35,534 nucleotides of DNA from Nitrobacter sp. 62-13 (GTDB taxonomy: Bacteria; Pseudomonadota; Alphaproteobacteria; Rhizobiales; Xanthobacteraceae): the NCBI RefSeq assembly GCF_001896955.1, contig NZ_MKRN01000052.1:4791-40324 (forward strand), given 5' to 3'. Positions within the stretch are counted from its first letter, which is position 1. Each line of letters opens with the position of its first letter. Of the stretch, positions 16,392 through 24,798 are shown one piece after another. Position numbers and translations under genes: made by a program. Below the pieces are notes generated by a model. It was not told the origin of the DNA. It ran no database searches and worked only from the letters and a program-made list of their open reading frames with translations.

Positions 16392-17957
16392 TCACTTCAT
16401 CAGCGCGCGAACCTCGTCGCGCAATGCCTGACGCGAACCGTCGTGCGAATAGAACATGTGGCCGCCGGGATAGACCATGAGTTTGACGCGGTCGCGCGAG
16501 CCGAAGGTCGGCAGTTGATCGAGGCGTAGCTGGGACGCGAAATACGGTGTCGCCAGATCGAACAGTCCGTGAGCGACCAGCAGCTTGAACTTTGGGTTCG
16601 AGGCAAGCAATTCGCGGATGTCGGACACCGACTCGACGGAAGCCCGATGCTTGCCGAAATCCCATTCCCGGTTGACGGTGCGGCTGAGCAGTTCATAGGA
16701 ACCGTCCGGCCGCCAGTTCAGCTTGTGCGCATAAAGCTCGAACGCCGCCGATGTCAGCGCGGCCAGCAGCGGCTCTTCCGAGGGATCGTTGAAGTCGCTG
16801 TTACTCGAGTCTGGATAGGGATCGAATCCGAGTACCGATCCGTCGTAGCGTCCGGTCACCTTGCCGTTGCGGCGGTCGAAGGCGCGGCGGAATTCGCTGA
16901 TATCGAATCGCCCGGCGAGGCGACGGCTTTCCGTCTGATCGATCCCCGTCAATGTCGCGAAGCGGTCCGCAAGCCGCCGTGTCGCCGCCACGTCAGCCTG
17001 CCCTTTGACGAGGTCGCTCAGGAACTCGCCCCGTGCGTAGGCTTCGACGTCGGCCATGTCGGCGCGGGTCAAGGTTCCGCGCTTCTCGTTTTCCCGTGCG
17101 ACCGCAGCCATGCTCGGAAGGCTCGCCACGAACCGGGTCAATCCCGTGCCAAGCACGTCGCCGAAGTCGAGCGCCGGCGAGATCAAAATCAGCCCGTTGA
17201 CGGCGACGCCTTGCCGTGTCTGCAGGTTGCGGACGATCTTCGGCCCGCGAATGCCGCCATAACTTTCGCCGGTGATAAACTTCGGCGATTGCATCCGGTC
17301 GGCTTTCTCCAGCCAGCGGCGGATCACCAGCGCGATCGAGGCCACATCGCCGTCGACCGTCAAGAAGCGTTTCCGCGCCTCGTCGCCGCTCGCGATCATG
17401 CGGCTGTAGCCGGTCCCGAGCGGGTCGATGAAAACGAGATCGGTGAAGTCGAGCCAGGTTTCGGCGTTCGGCTCGAGCGTAAGCGGTGCGGCGGAACCAG
17501 CGATCGCGCGATCCATCGCGATGCGCCAGGGACCGTTGCTGCCGAATTGCAGCCACGCCGAGGACGCACCGGGACCGCCGTTGAACACGAAGGTCACCGG
17601 GCGGCTGCGGGGATCGGCGCCGTCGAGCTGATAGGCCGTGGTTGCGATGTCCGCCTGCGGTTCGCCCTTGTCGTCGAAAATACGAATCGCGCCGGCGGTT
17701 GCCGTGAAGGCCAGCGTGCGTCCGGGCAGTTGGAGCTTATGCCTGGTGGTCGCGGCCGGCGGTAAACGGTGCTCGTTCGCGATTGTCGCAGGTCCGCCGT
17801 GCGGTTTATCGCCTTCGGCCTTTGATGCGGGCGGCTTCGCCTCTGTCTGATGCGGCGTCGCGACGGGCGCCGCATCGTCGGCATGGGTGGCGGAGGCAAG
17901 CAGCATCGCCATCAGCATCGCTGTGACGCGGGCGTTGCGGAATATAAGACCGGGCAT
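16392..17957 (-). CDS. Secreted serine carboxypeptidase-like protein (peptidase S10 family)
   Basis: An alpha/beta-hydrolase peptidase of 521 residues with an N-terminal signal peptide (LMAMLLASATHA, mature from about residue 27), so periplasmic or secreted. A basic, Pro-rich linker precedes the domain. FVFNGGPGASSAW (123-135) forms the S10 oxyanion region. The catalytic triad is Ser232 in GESYGG, Asp467 in HGLFDLATPY and His500 in YPGGHMFY. All are intact. AGGAG precedes ATG 17957. S10 enzymes remove C-terminal residues from peptides; bacterial members are little studied, and the substrate here is unknown. It converges on the small membrane gene at 16161 with a 30-bp gap. Confidence 0.9.
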   Translation of the reverse strand: MPGLIFRNARVTAMLMAMLLASATHADDAAPVATPHQTEAKPPASKAEGDKPHGGPATIANEHRLPPAATTRHKLQLPGRTLAFTATAGAIRIFDDKGEPQADIATTAYQLDGADPRSRPVTFVFNGGPGASSAWLQFGSNGPWRIAMDRAIAGSAAPLTLEPNAETWLDFTDLVFIDPLGTGYSRMIASGDEARKRFLTVDGDVASIALVIRRWLEKADRMQSPKFITGESYGGIRGPKIVRNLQTRQGVAVNGLILISPALDFGDVLGTGLTRFVASLPSMAAVARENEKRGTLTRADMADVEAYARGEFLSDLVKGQADVAATRRLADRFATLTGIDQTESRRLAGRFDISEFRRAFDRRNGKVTGRYDGSVLGFDPYPDSSNSDFNDPSEEPLLAALTSAAFELYAHKLNWRPDGSYELLSRTVNREWDFGKHRASVESVSDIRELLASNPKFKLLVAHGLFDLATPYFASQLRLDQLPTFGSRDRVKLMVYPGGHMFYSHDGSRQALRDEVRALMK

Positions 17958-18661
17958 CTGCTGCTACTCCTGTTCGTCTCGCCGTTTTGAGCGGCAAACT
18001 TGAGGCCGAGCATTGCCTGAAATCGTGGCAGGCGCCGGATTCCATGCAGGCGGCCGGCCCCATCGGGGCCGAGCGGAAACATGCGCGGCGACCACATGGC
18101 TGCGCGATTGCCGCAGCCTTGCGGCCTCGCGCCAACTTAACCTGCGGCGGGCCGCCGGGTCACCCTTTCCGAAAATGGATTTTTAGGGCGAATCAATGGC
18201 TTGGAGACGGTCTCGCGTGCATTTGGAGGTCCGTTCCCGCTTGCGTCTGCGGCACGCATCCTTTATCCGATGGGACGCCTCACAGGGTGGCGTGTCCGAG
18301 TTGCGTCTGTCGTGTTTCAGCCAGTGCGGTGAATCGGAAGCTCGCTTCATTTCCGAGCCTTTTTGCAGGTCCATCAAGAACATCTGAACCGGCCCACTGG
18401 AATCATGCGTTGCTCGTCTCCTTCGAATCCCGAACGTCGCTGGGAAGCGCGCTGCATGATGAGGCGAACACTGGTGATCTTTTGATTCTAACATCTGCGT
18501 CCGTTGCGATAGGCGTTACGGCAAATGTTGGAATCAAGGGACCACCGGCGACTACCAGGATTTTAGTGCAGGGAACATTCGCGCCCCGCGGCTAGGCGAG
18601 TTGCGATAGTCAAATTCACTCCACCAACCGCGTCTCACCTTTGTAAGGAACTTCCACGAAA
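17958..18661. other. 700-bp gap without a supported gene
   Basis: The stretch between the S10 peptidase (leftward) and purA (rightward) has open frames, but their translations are rich in Cys, Trp and Arg, show no family resemblance, and lack ribosome-binding sites. From about 18180 the base composition is more AT-rich than the neighbours. The only clear structure is the hairpin at 18482-18537. The promoters of both flanking genes must lie here; I could not identify them. Confidence 0.5.
18482..18537. repeat. Long imperfect hairpin upstream of purA
   Basis: TTGATTCTAACATCTG (18482-18497) pairs with CAAATGTTGGAATCAA (18522-18537): 14 Watson-Crick pairs, one G-U and one mismatch. CCGT (18501-18504) and ACGG (18518-18521) extend the stem inside. 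It ends about 125 nt before purA. It may be part of a leader or a separate small RNA; it is not followed by a T-tract on the plus strand. Confidence 0.5.
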
Positions 18662-19954
18662 ATGACCAACGTTGTCGTCGTCGGTGCCCAGTGGGGCGAC
18701 GAGGGAAAGGGCAAGATCGTCGACTGGTTGTCGGAGCAGGCGGATATCGTCGTTCGCTTCCAGGGCGGCCACAATGCCGGTCATACGCTCGTTATCGACG
18801 GCAACACCTACAAGCTGGCGCTGCTGCCCTCAGGCGTCGTGCGTTCGTCGAAACTGTCGATCATCGGTAACGGCGTGGTGTTCGACCCGCAGGCCTTCGT
18901 CGACGAGGTCGAAAAGCTGAAGGGGCAGGGCGTCGACATCGGTCCGCACAATCTTCGCGTCGCCGAGAACGTCACGCTGATTCTGCCGCTGCATCGCGAA
19001 TTGGACTCCTTGCGCGAGAACGCCAGCGCCGCGACGGCGATCGGCACTACCCAGCGCGGCATCGGCCCGGCCTATGAGGACAAGGTCGGCCGTCGCGCCA
19101 TCCGCCTGATGGATCTCGCCGACCCGCAGACGCTGCCGCACAAGATCGAGCGGCTGCTCGCCCATCACAATGCCTTGCGCCGTGGTCATGGCATCGCGGA
19201 AGTGGATAGCGGGGCATTGCTCAAGGATCTCGCCGCAATTGCGCCGCGGGTGCTGCCCTATGCTGACAGTGTGTGGAATCTGCTCGATCACAAACGCCGC
19301 GAGGGCAAGCGTATCCTGTTCGAAGGCGCGCAAGGCGCGTTGCTGGACGTCGATCACGGCACCTACCCTTACGTCACGTCTTCCAATACCGTCGCGGCCC
19401 AGGCCGCCACCGGCACCGGAATGGGGCCCAGCGCGCTTGGTTACGTACTCGGGATTTGCAAGGCTTACACCACGCGCGTCGGCCAGGGACCGTTTCCGAC
19501 CGAACTCACCGACGAGATCGGGGAACTGATCGGCCGGCGCGGCAAGGAATTCGGCGTCAACACCGGACGCAAGCGGCGCTGCGGGTGGTTCGATGCCATG
19601 CTGGTCCGGCAGACCGTCCGCACCAGCGGCATCCACGGACTGGCTCTGACAAAGCTCGACATCCTCGACGGTTTCGACGCCATCAAGGTCTGCACCGGCT
19701 ACAAGCTCGACGGCAAGGAGATCGACCATCTGCCGGCCGGAGAGGGGGCGCAGGCTCGGATCGAGCCGCTCTATGAGACCATCGAAGGCTGGAAGGAGCC
19801 GACCGCCAACGCCCGGTCCTGGGCCGAGTTGCCGGCCCAAGCCATAAAATATGTGCGGCGGATCGAGGAACTGATTGGTTGCCCGGTGGCTCTGCTGTCT
19901 ACCAGTCCCGAGCGCGAGGATACCATCCTGGTGCAGAACCCGTTCGAGGCTTGA
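18662..19954 (+). CDS. purA: Adenylosuccinate synthetase
   Basis: It joins IMP and aspartate using GTP to make adenylosuccinate, the first committed step to AMP. The 430 residues are standard. GDEGKGK at 12-18 holds the phosphates with catalytic Asp13, and His41 in GGHNAGHT is the second catalytic residue. Later motifs are [33 protein letters not shown] and the GTP-base TKLDILDG segment. AGGAA precedes ATG 18662 by about ten bases. In many alphaproteobacteria rpoH follows purA; here a dispersed repeat and a bitopic protein gene follow instead. Confidence 0.97.
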   Translation: MTNVVVVGAQWGDEGKGKIVDWLSEQADIVVRFQGGHNAGHTLVIDGNTYKLALLPSGVVRSSKLSIIGNGVVFDPQAFVDEVEKLKGQGVDIGPHNLRVAENVTLILPLHRELDSLRENASAATAIGTTQRGIGPAYEDKVGRRAIRLMDLADPQTLPHKIERLLAHHNALRRGHGIAEVDSGALLKDLAAIAPRVLPYADSVWNLLDHKRREGKRILFEGAQGALLDVDHGTYPYVTSSNTVAAQAATGTGMGPSALGYVLGICKAYTTRVGQGPFPTELTDEIGELIGRRGKEFGVNTGRKRRCGWFDAMLVRQTVRTSGIHGLALTKLDILDGFDAIKVCTGYKLDGKEIDHLPAGEGAQARIEPLYETIEGWKEPTANARSWAELPAQAIKYVRRIEELIGCPVALLSTSPEREDTILVQNPFEA

Positions 19955-19975
19955 CAAGATGATGGTACGGGAATG

Positions 19976-20045
19976 CGTTCAAGGCTCAAGCATGATCCCG
20001 AAAAGCGAAAGCCGGTTCTTGGATAAGATCATGCTCAAGCAGAAG
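19976..20045. repeat. Dispersed palindromic intergenic element, copy 2
   Basis: AGCATGATC (19988-19996) pairs exactly with GATCATGCT (20026-20034). Between them lies CCGAAAAGCGAAAGCCGGTT, the recognisable middle of a common Bradyrhizobium-group repeat related to that at 5695-5801. It begins about 20 bp after the purA stop. Confidence 0.7.
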
Positions 20046-20109
20046 GATAGATTAGGATCTGGTCCAATGCAGTCGAATCAGACTCTCATGTTCGCGGCAT
20101 TGAAGAGAT

Positions 20110-21645
20110 ATGGCTGACTATTACCCGCTCATCGCGCGCGCCATCGCCGGGCTGGACGTCAATGCGCCCGGCGAGCAAAGGCGTGCGCTCTATGAGCGGG
20201 CGCGGACCGCGCTGATCGCGCAACTCCGCAGCGTCGAGCCGCCTTTGAGCGAATCCGAGATCACCCGCGAGCGGCTGTCCCTGGAGGAGGCCGTGCGCAA
20301 GGTCGAGTCCGAGGCCGCCCAGCGCGCCCGCGAAGCCTCGCGCGTCAGCGGTTCGCGAGCGGGCGATGCTTTCCGCGCCTCGACCCGCGCGGCGATGAAG
20401 TCGCAGGACACAGCCGCACCGCCGCATGTCCGCCCGCGCGCCAACGTCACGCCTCAACCGCGCACCCCCCGCGCTGATCCGCCGCCTGCGGATCCATCGC
20501 CGTCTTGGCGGCCGCCCACGCCGCCGAGTCCCACTCAGGATGCGCCGTCGCCAGGTCGGGAGCGGCAGGGCCAGCCGCGCCGCAACCCGGAGCCCGATCG
20601 TTCGCCGCCACCTCCTGTGCCGGGCTTTCGGGATGTCACCGCGGACGCCGACGATCTCGGCCGCGCGGCCGCTCAGGCCAACCGCTCGGCGCGCCGCACC
20701 TACGCCAACGTGCCGTCGCCGTCGCCCGAATTCGATCGGCTGGAGCCCAGCCTCGAGAATCGCGGTGCCTTCGAGGGGTCATATCCTTACGACGAATCGC
20801 CAGGCGGTGGCGCGGACGAGCAGCCGCCGCCGCTGCCACGTTCGTGGCCCCAACCTGGGCGCGACAAGCCGAAGCGCCTGTTCGGCGACGGCTTTCCGTT
20901 CAAGAGCGCGATCGCCGCGGGCCTCGTGCTGATCCTCGCCGGCGCCGGCATCGTATGGGGTCCGAAGGCGGTCTCCGCGGTGCGCGGCCTGTTCGGCTCG
21001 TCAACGGACCAGGCTGCCGAGATACCAAAGCCGGTGACGCCGGGACCAAAGCCGAAGATCACCGATCGGGTCGGCCAGCCCCCGTCGTCCGAAACGGTGG
21101 CGCCAGTGGCGCAGCGGGTCGTGCTGTATGACGAGGACCCGTCCGACCCCAAGGGCAAACAATATGTCGGATCGGTCGTGTGGCGCACCGAGGAGGTGAA
21201 GGGCGCAGCCGGCAAGACGCCGGAGATCGCCGTGCGCGCCGACATCGACATCCCCGAGCGCAAGTTCAAGATGACGATGTCGTTCCGCCGCAACACCGAC
21301 ACCTCGCTGCCGGCGAGTCACACGGCGGAGCTGACGTTCGTGCTGCCTCCGGATTTTGACGGCGGCGGCGTCTCCAATGTGCCCGGCATTCTGATGAAGT
21401 CCAACGAGCAGGCGCGCGGCACCCCCCTCGCGGGACTCGCAGTGAAGGTCACCGACGGTTTCTTCCTGGTCGGACTGTCCAATGTCGAGGCCGACCGGGC
21501 GCGCAACCTCCAGCTCCTGAAGGAGCGCTCGTGGTTCGACGTGCCGCTGGTTTATTCGAATCAGCGCCGCGCCATCATCGCCATCGAAAAGGGAGCCCCG
21601 GGCGAGCGCGCCTTCAACGAGGCGTTCACCGCCTGGGGCGAGTAA
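20110..21645 (+). CDS. Bitopic proline-rich protein of unknown function
   Basis: The 511-residue protein has three parts. Residues 1-85 (MADYYPLIARAIAGLD..., with ERARTALIAQLRS and a charged helix) look like a helical cytosolic domain. Residues about 100-270 are low-complexity, rich in Pro, Arg and Ser. A single transmembrane helix (AIAAGLVLILAGAGIVWG, about 273-290) anchors a C-terminal domain of some 200 residues containing VVLYDEDPSDPKGKQYVGSV, KMTMSFRRNTD and LTFVLPPDFDGGG. A cytosolic sensor or scaffold linked to a periplasmic domain is plausible by architecture only. I recognise it as the sort of hypothetical found near purA in Bradyrhizobium relatives. The ribosome-binding site is weak and close to the start. 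Confidence 0.75.
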   Translation: MADYYPLIARAIAGLDVNAPGEQRRALYERARTALIAQLRSVEPPLSESEITRERLSLEEAVRKVESEAAQRAREASRVSGSRAGDAFRASTRAAMKSQDTAAPPHVRPRANVTPQPRTPRADPPPADPSPSWRPPTPPSPTQDAPSPGRERQGQPRRNPEPDRSPPPPVPGFRDVTADADDLGRAAAQANRSARRTYANVPSPSPEFDRLEPSLENRGAFEGSYPYDESPGGGADEQPPPLPRSWPQPGRDKPKRLFGDGFPFKSAIAAGLVLILAGAGIVWGPKAVSAVRGLFGSSTDQAAEIPKPVTPGPKPKITDRVGQPPSSETVAPVAQRVVLYDEDPSDPKGKQYVGSVVWRTEEVKGAAGKTPEIAVRADIDIPERKFKMTMSFRRNTDTSLPASHTAELTFVLPPDFDGGGVSNVPGILMKSNEQARGTPLAGLAVKVTDGFFLVGLSNVEADRARNLQLLKERSWFDVPLVYSNQRRAIIAIEKGAPGERAFNEAFTAWGE

Positions 21646-21740
21646 CCTTCACCGCGTCACGCGACGCGCGCAGCTTCGCCTTTCATCTCGGGACAGCGGA
21701 GCCTCGCAGTTCGCAAAGCTCTGACCGTGGCGATTCGCGT

Positions 21741-21959
21741 TCAGGCGGGGCTGTCCTCGCCTGCACGCACGGCAACATCCATCAGATGACGCGCGTCGGT
21801 AATGCCGTCAGCGGCATTGCGCACGAGTGTCTCTGCCATCCTCGCCTTGGCTGCCGGTGTGCGATGCTCAGGTCCGATCTGCTCGACGGCGATGTCGAGC
21901 AGTTCACGCAGATGCGCAATATATTCGGCGTCGAATTTCTGCGGCGGAACCTGACTCAT
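21741..21959 (-). CDS. Small conserved helical protein, 72 residues
   Basis: The start at 21959 is preceded by AAGGAGGG, nearly perfect, and yields MSQVPPQKFDAEYIAHLREL. The chain is mostly helical and acidic (LLDIAVEQIGPEHRTP, then AKARMAETLVRNAADG), with no signal peptide, Cys or membrane segment. The longer frame extending to 22043 adds residues with no ribosome-binding site, so I reject it. Function unknown. Confidence 0.72.
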   Translation of the reverse strand: MSQVPPQKFDAEYIAHLRELLDIAVEQIGPEHRTPAAKARMAETLVRNAADGITDARHLMDVAVRAGEDSPA

Positions 21960-22236
21960 GATGCCCTCCTTCGTTCGCGAGTGGAATGGTGCCGTCGCAA
22001 TAGGGCAGGTTTGAGTCCTGGAAAGGGAGATGTCGAGGCGCAAACGTGAACGATATTTTCCTGGTCGCTACGAACGCAAACATCGAGGTTCGCCGCTTGG
22101 TGCGCGATGCTTGTTCACCCGCTGCTTTCGCCGCCGTTTCGTACCGACGCCGCGCACGAAGGTTCATACGGAAACTTGAGCAGCGACGGCGTGCCGCAGC
22201 TTGCGAAAGCCGTCGAACGGGCCCATGTGAAGCGTC

Positions 22237-22806
22237 ATGAAAGGGAACACCACGAACGCCATGCCGAACGACGATCCGTTTTCTTCGGGCAGCCGCTCCC
22301 GTGGATCGTCAGCGCGCGCAAAGATCATCGATCAGGACGGTCGGGAGATCCATCAGGGTCCCCTCGGATCGGATGGTTCTGGCTTTGACGCGAGTGCGTT
22401 TCGGACCTTTCAGCAAGGTCCGTTCGTGTCCGGCTTCGATTTCAGCGCAGCATTCCAGCCGCTCACCCGCGAGCAGCGGCTGGCGCGGCTCGACGCGATC
22501 GCGAAACTGCTCGACGTGGCCTTCATTGTGCCGGGAACGAACATCCGCTACGGCATCGACGGTCTGATCGGATTGGTGCCGATCATCGGCGATATCGTCA
22601 CCACCGCGATCTCGCTGTGGCTCGTGCGCGAAGCGCGGGCGCTCGGTGCGCCCTGGCACATTACGGCGCGGATGCTCGGCAATGTCGCGGTTGACGGCGT
22701 GGTCGGCTTGGTGCCGGTGGCCGGCGACGCCTTTGACGTGATGTTTCGCGCCAACATGCGCAACGTGCGCATGCTCAAACGCTGGCTCGATCGGCAGCCG
22801 CGTTAG
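22237..22806 (+). CDS. DUF4112 family protein
   Basis: The 189-residue protein has a polar, glycine- and serine-rich N-terminal third, then the DUF4112 core: RLARLDAIAKLLDVAFIVPG, GIDGLIGLVPIIGDIVTTAI and VDGVVGLVPVAGDAFDVMFR. The paired 'G(L)VPxxGD' loops and the late asparagine-rich NMRNVRML are the family signature. Two hydrophobic segments suggest membrane association. Function in the family is unknown. The start could be ATG 22237 or ATG 22261 (MPNDDPF); neither has a strong ribosome-binding site. Confidence 0.8.
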   Translation: MKGNTTNAMPNDDPFSSGSRSRGSSARAKIIDQDGREIHQGPLGSDGSGFDASAFRTFQQGPFVSGFDFSAAFQPLTREQRLARLDAIAKLLDVAFIVPGTNIRYGIDGLIGLVPIIGDIVTTAISLWLVREARALGAPWHITARMLGNVAVDGVVGLVPVAGDAFDVMFRANMRNVRMLKRWLDRQPR

Positions 22807-22847
22807 CGCATTATCCCGACGTTGTTGATTTTGGAGCCGCGAAAATG

Positions 22848-23135
22848 TCAGGCGGCGTCTTTCGACGCGCTCGCCTCGGCGGAGGTCGTCTCGGGTTTGC
22901 GGCGGGGCAGCGGAAAATCGCGGCTCTCGTAGAGCGAGCGGATACCGTTCTGGTCGAAGCGGGCTTCGTCGACCTGAAGATATGCACCATTCAGCGAGTC
23001 AGCCGGCAGTTCCTCGATCGCGAAACGCACCGCATCGGCCGCGGTGTCGAAACGGCGATAGGCGAAGCCGGCCCGCTTTTTCTTGCGGATCGCAGCCGGG
23101 AACAGTTCGGCGGATTTCTTGAAGCTGAATGCCAT
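22848..23135 (-). CDS. Conserved 95-residue protein of unknown function
   Basis: From ATG at 23135 the protein reads MAFSFKKSAELFPAAIRKKK, then FAYRRFDTAADAVRFAIEEL, LNGAYLQVDEARFDQNGIRS and a basic, Ser/Ala-rich tail. AGAGG lies seven bases before the start. The longer frame to 23234 adds residues unlike a protein N-terminus. It is cytosolic, with an alpha/beta pattern; I recall such proteins as uncharacterised hypotheticals in Bradyrhizobium relatives. A perfect 18-bp palindrome lies about 200 bp upstream. Confidence 0.72.
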   Translation of the reverse strand: MAFSFKKSAELFPAAIRKKKRAGFAYRRFDTAADAVRFAIEELPADSLNGAYLQVDEARFDQNGIRSLYESRDFPLPRRKPETTSAEASASKDAA

Positions 23136-23332
23136 GGCGGAACCTCTACAGATGGCGCTTTTGGAGAACGAACCGGTGCTGAAAGCGAAGCCGTCGGCCG
23201 TCGCTTGGCATGCAGCATGTTCGTGATGCCCCATTTATATAGGGTACGAGGCGGAAATTGCGACCTTCCGGGGCCGAAATCGTGAATTTTGGCGCGAGAA
23301 ACCTGGCGCGGAGAGTGAGGCTCGAGAAATAA

Positions 23333-23350
23333 GATATTGATATCAATATC
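23333..23350. promoter_or_regulatory. Perfect 18-bp palindrome, candidate operator
   Basis: GATATTGATATCAATATC is exactly self-complementary. It sits in the 331-bp gap between msrB and the 95-residue gene, both leftward, so it is placed to control the latter. It is AT-rich with no loop, so a protein-binding site is likelier than an RNA hairpin. It is not an FNR/FixK box, which needs a 4-bp spacer between TTGAT and ATCAA. The rest of the gap holds an imperfect hairpin at 23405-23435 and no gene. Confidence 0.5.
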
Positions 23351-23466
23351 CTACCGGTCAGAGAAGGCGCGTGTTCCAGCCGCGCGTCCGACGAGTGCGG
23401 CCCATCCCGCGCAACCGGAAAACCGGATTGCGGGAAAAGGCCGGGTATGGCGGCGCGCCGACGGCG

Positions 23467-23874
23467 TTATTTTGGCTCGAGTTTCAAGGCGGCCGAATTG
23501 ATGCAGTATCGCAAGCCGCTCGGACCTGGGCCGTCGTTGAAGACATGGCCGAGATGGCCGCTACATCTCGAGCACAGGACCTCGGTTCGGATCATGCCGT
23601 GACTGGTGTCGCGTTCCTCGTCGACATGGCTCTCGACTGCAGGCGCGGTGAAGCTCGGCCAGCCGCAGCCCGAATCGAACTTGGCGTCGGACTCGAATAG
23701 CGTCTGCCCGCAGCCGGCGCAGACATAGGTGCCTTCGCGGCGCTCGTGCTCGTACTCGCCGGAAAAGGGCTGCTCGGTCGCTTTCTCGCGCAGCACGGCG
23801 TATTGCATCGGCGTCAGTTTCTTGCGCCATTCGTTGTCGCTTTTCGTGACCTTCGCCGTTTTGCTGTCTGGCAT
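23467..23874 (-). CDS. msrB: Peptide-methionine (R)-S-oxide reductase
   Basis: It reduces methionine-R-sulfoxide in proteins. The 135 residues are complete for the family. CAGC and CSRC bind the structural zinc; GCGWPSF carries the usual second Cys; [12 protein letters not shown] leads to the catalytic Cys in RYCINSAAL. No signal peptide is seen, so it should be cytosolic. AAGGAG precedes ATG 23874. It begins 21 bp after the msrA stop, forming a two-gene operon that together covers both sulfoxide stereoisomers. Confidence 0.95.
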   Translation of the reverse strand: MPDSKTAKVTKSDNEWRKKLTPMQYAVLREKATEQPFSGEYEHERREGTYVCAGCGQTLFESDAKFDSGCGWPSFTAPAVESHVDEERDTSHGMIRTEVLCSRCSGHLGHVFNDGPGPSGLRYCINSAALKLEPK

Positions 23875-23895
23875 GGGTTCTCCTTTGCTTCGCGG

Positions 23896-24615
23896 TCAGT
23901 TCGTAACCTTCGCGCTGCTGACCAGCGTCGGCTTCTCGACATAGCTGTCTGCAAAGATCTTCTTCAAATTCCGGATCTTCGGAATGTCATAATAGGCAAT
24001 ATAGGGCTGGCTGGGATGCAGCGTCAGGTAGTCCTGATGATATGATTCGGCCGGAAAAAATCCCTTCAGCAGCCCAACCCTGGTCACGATCGGCTTTTTA
24101 TAGACCCCGGCAGCATTGAGCTGGGCGATATAGGCATCGGCGACTCTTTTTTGCTCGTCGTTGAGCGTGAAGATCTCCGAGCGATATTGCGTGCCGGTGT
24201 CCGGTCCCTGCCGGTCGAGCTGGGTGGGATCGTGCGTCACCGAGAAGAATATCTGCAGGATTCTTCCATAACTGATCTGCTTCGGGTCGAATTTGATTTC
24301 GACAGACTCTGCGTGTCCCGTGGTGCCGGTGCTTACCTTCTCGTATTCCGCGGTCTCCTTCGCGCCGCCGGCGTAGCCGGAGACCGCGTTCAGCACGCCA
24401 GCGGTATGCTGGAACACGCCCTGCACGCCCCAGAAGCAGCCGCCGGCGACAACGGCAGTCTGGATGCCGGTGGCAGCCTTGGCATCCAGGGCGGGCGGCG
24501 GAATGATCACGGCGTCTTCCGCAGCACGGGAAGGTCCGGAGAAGGACCACAACGCGACCGTTCCGGCGACAGCGGCGGCGACGACGAGAGCGTTACGGCT
24601 GAACGGATTGCGCAT
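23896..24615 (-). CDS. msrA: Exported peptide-methionine (S)-S-oxide reductase with a single Cys
   Basis: It reduces methionine-S-sulfoxide. From ATG 24615 (AAGGA eight bases upstream) it has 239 residues. The first 32 form a signal peptide or anchor (NALVVAAAVAGTVALWSFSG, then SRAAEDA), so the enzyme acts in the periplasm. The catalytic loop GGCFWG places the nucleophile at Cys60. GTTGHAESVEI, VTHDPTQLDRQGPDTGTQYR and SYHQDYL are standard. Cys60 is the only Cys in the protein, so the C-terminal resolving cysteines of E. coli-type MsrA are absent and recycling must use another thiol. Upstream-extended frames add Cys-rich, unlikely residues. Confidence 0.92.
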   Translation of the reverse strand: MRNPFSRNALVVAAAVAGTVALWSFSGPSRAAEDAVIIPPPALDAKAATGIQTAVVAGGCFWGVQGVFQHTAGVLNAVSGYAGGAKETAEYEKVSTGTTGHAESVEIKFDPKQISYGRILQIFFSVTHDPTQLDRQGPDTGTQYRSEIFTLNDEQKRVADAYIAQLNAAGVYKKPIVTRVGLLKGFFPAESYHQDYLTLHPSQPYIAYYDIPKIRNLKKIFADSYVEKPTLVSSAKVTN

Positions 24616-24798
24616 GGAAATTATCCTTTCGAGCTTTAGGGACGCTGGACGGAAGGAGCGATGCGTCGGGGACCGACCAATTGCAGCCGGCCCGCATTGC
24701 TTAGTTACGCAAATGCAGATCGGATTGTTACGGCTGCCGATGTTCGGTGGCCACACGAATCCGTGAATAAATCCGAGGGGTCCGATATGAGGGTTAGC

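Noticed and set aside
18183-18494. Minus-strand 103-residue frame in the same gap
   Set aside because: Basic, low-hydrophobicity sequence without family pattern; partly covers the hairpin.
17987-18595. 202-residue plus-strand frame in the gap before purA
   Set aside because: Cys/Trp/Arg-rich, no ribosome-binding site, no homology I can recognise, and the base composition differs from neighbouring coding genes.
18649-18673. GGAAC followed by CGTT at the purA start
   Set aside because: The spacer is 18 bp, outside the EcfG range, and transcription would begin inside purA.
22046-22240. 64-residue plus-strand frame upstream of the DUF4112 gene
   Set aside because: GTG start without ribosome-binding site, and an Arg-rich tail typical of out-of-frame sequence.
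23405-23435. Imperfect hairpin after msrB as a terminator
   Set aside because: The stem has mismatches and no T-tract follows in the direction of msrB transcription.
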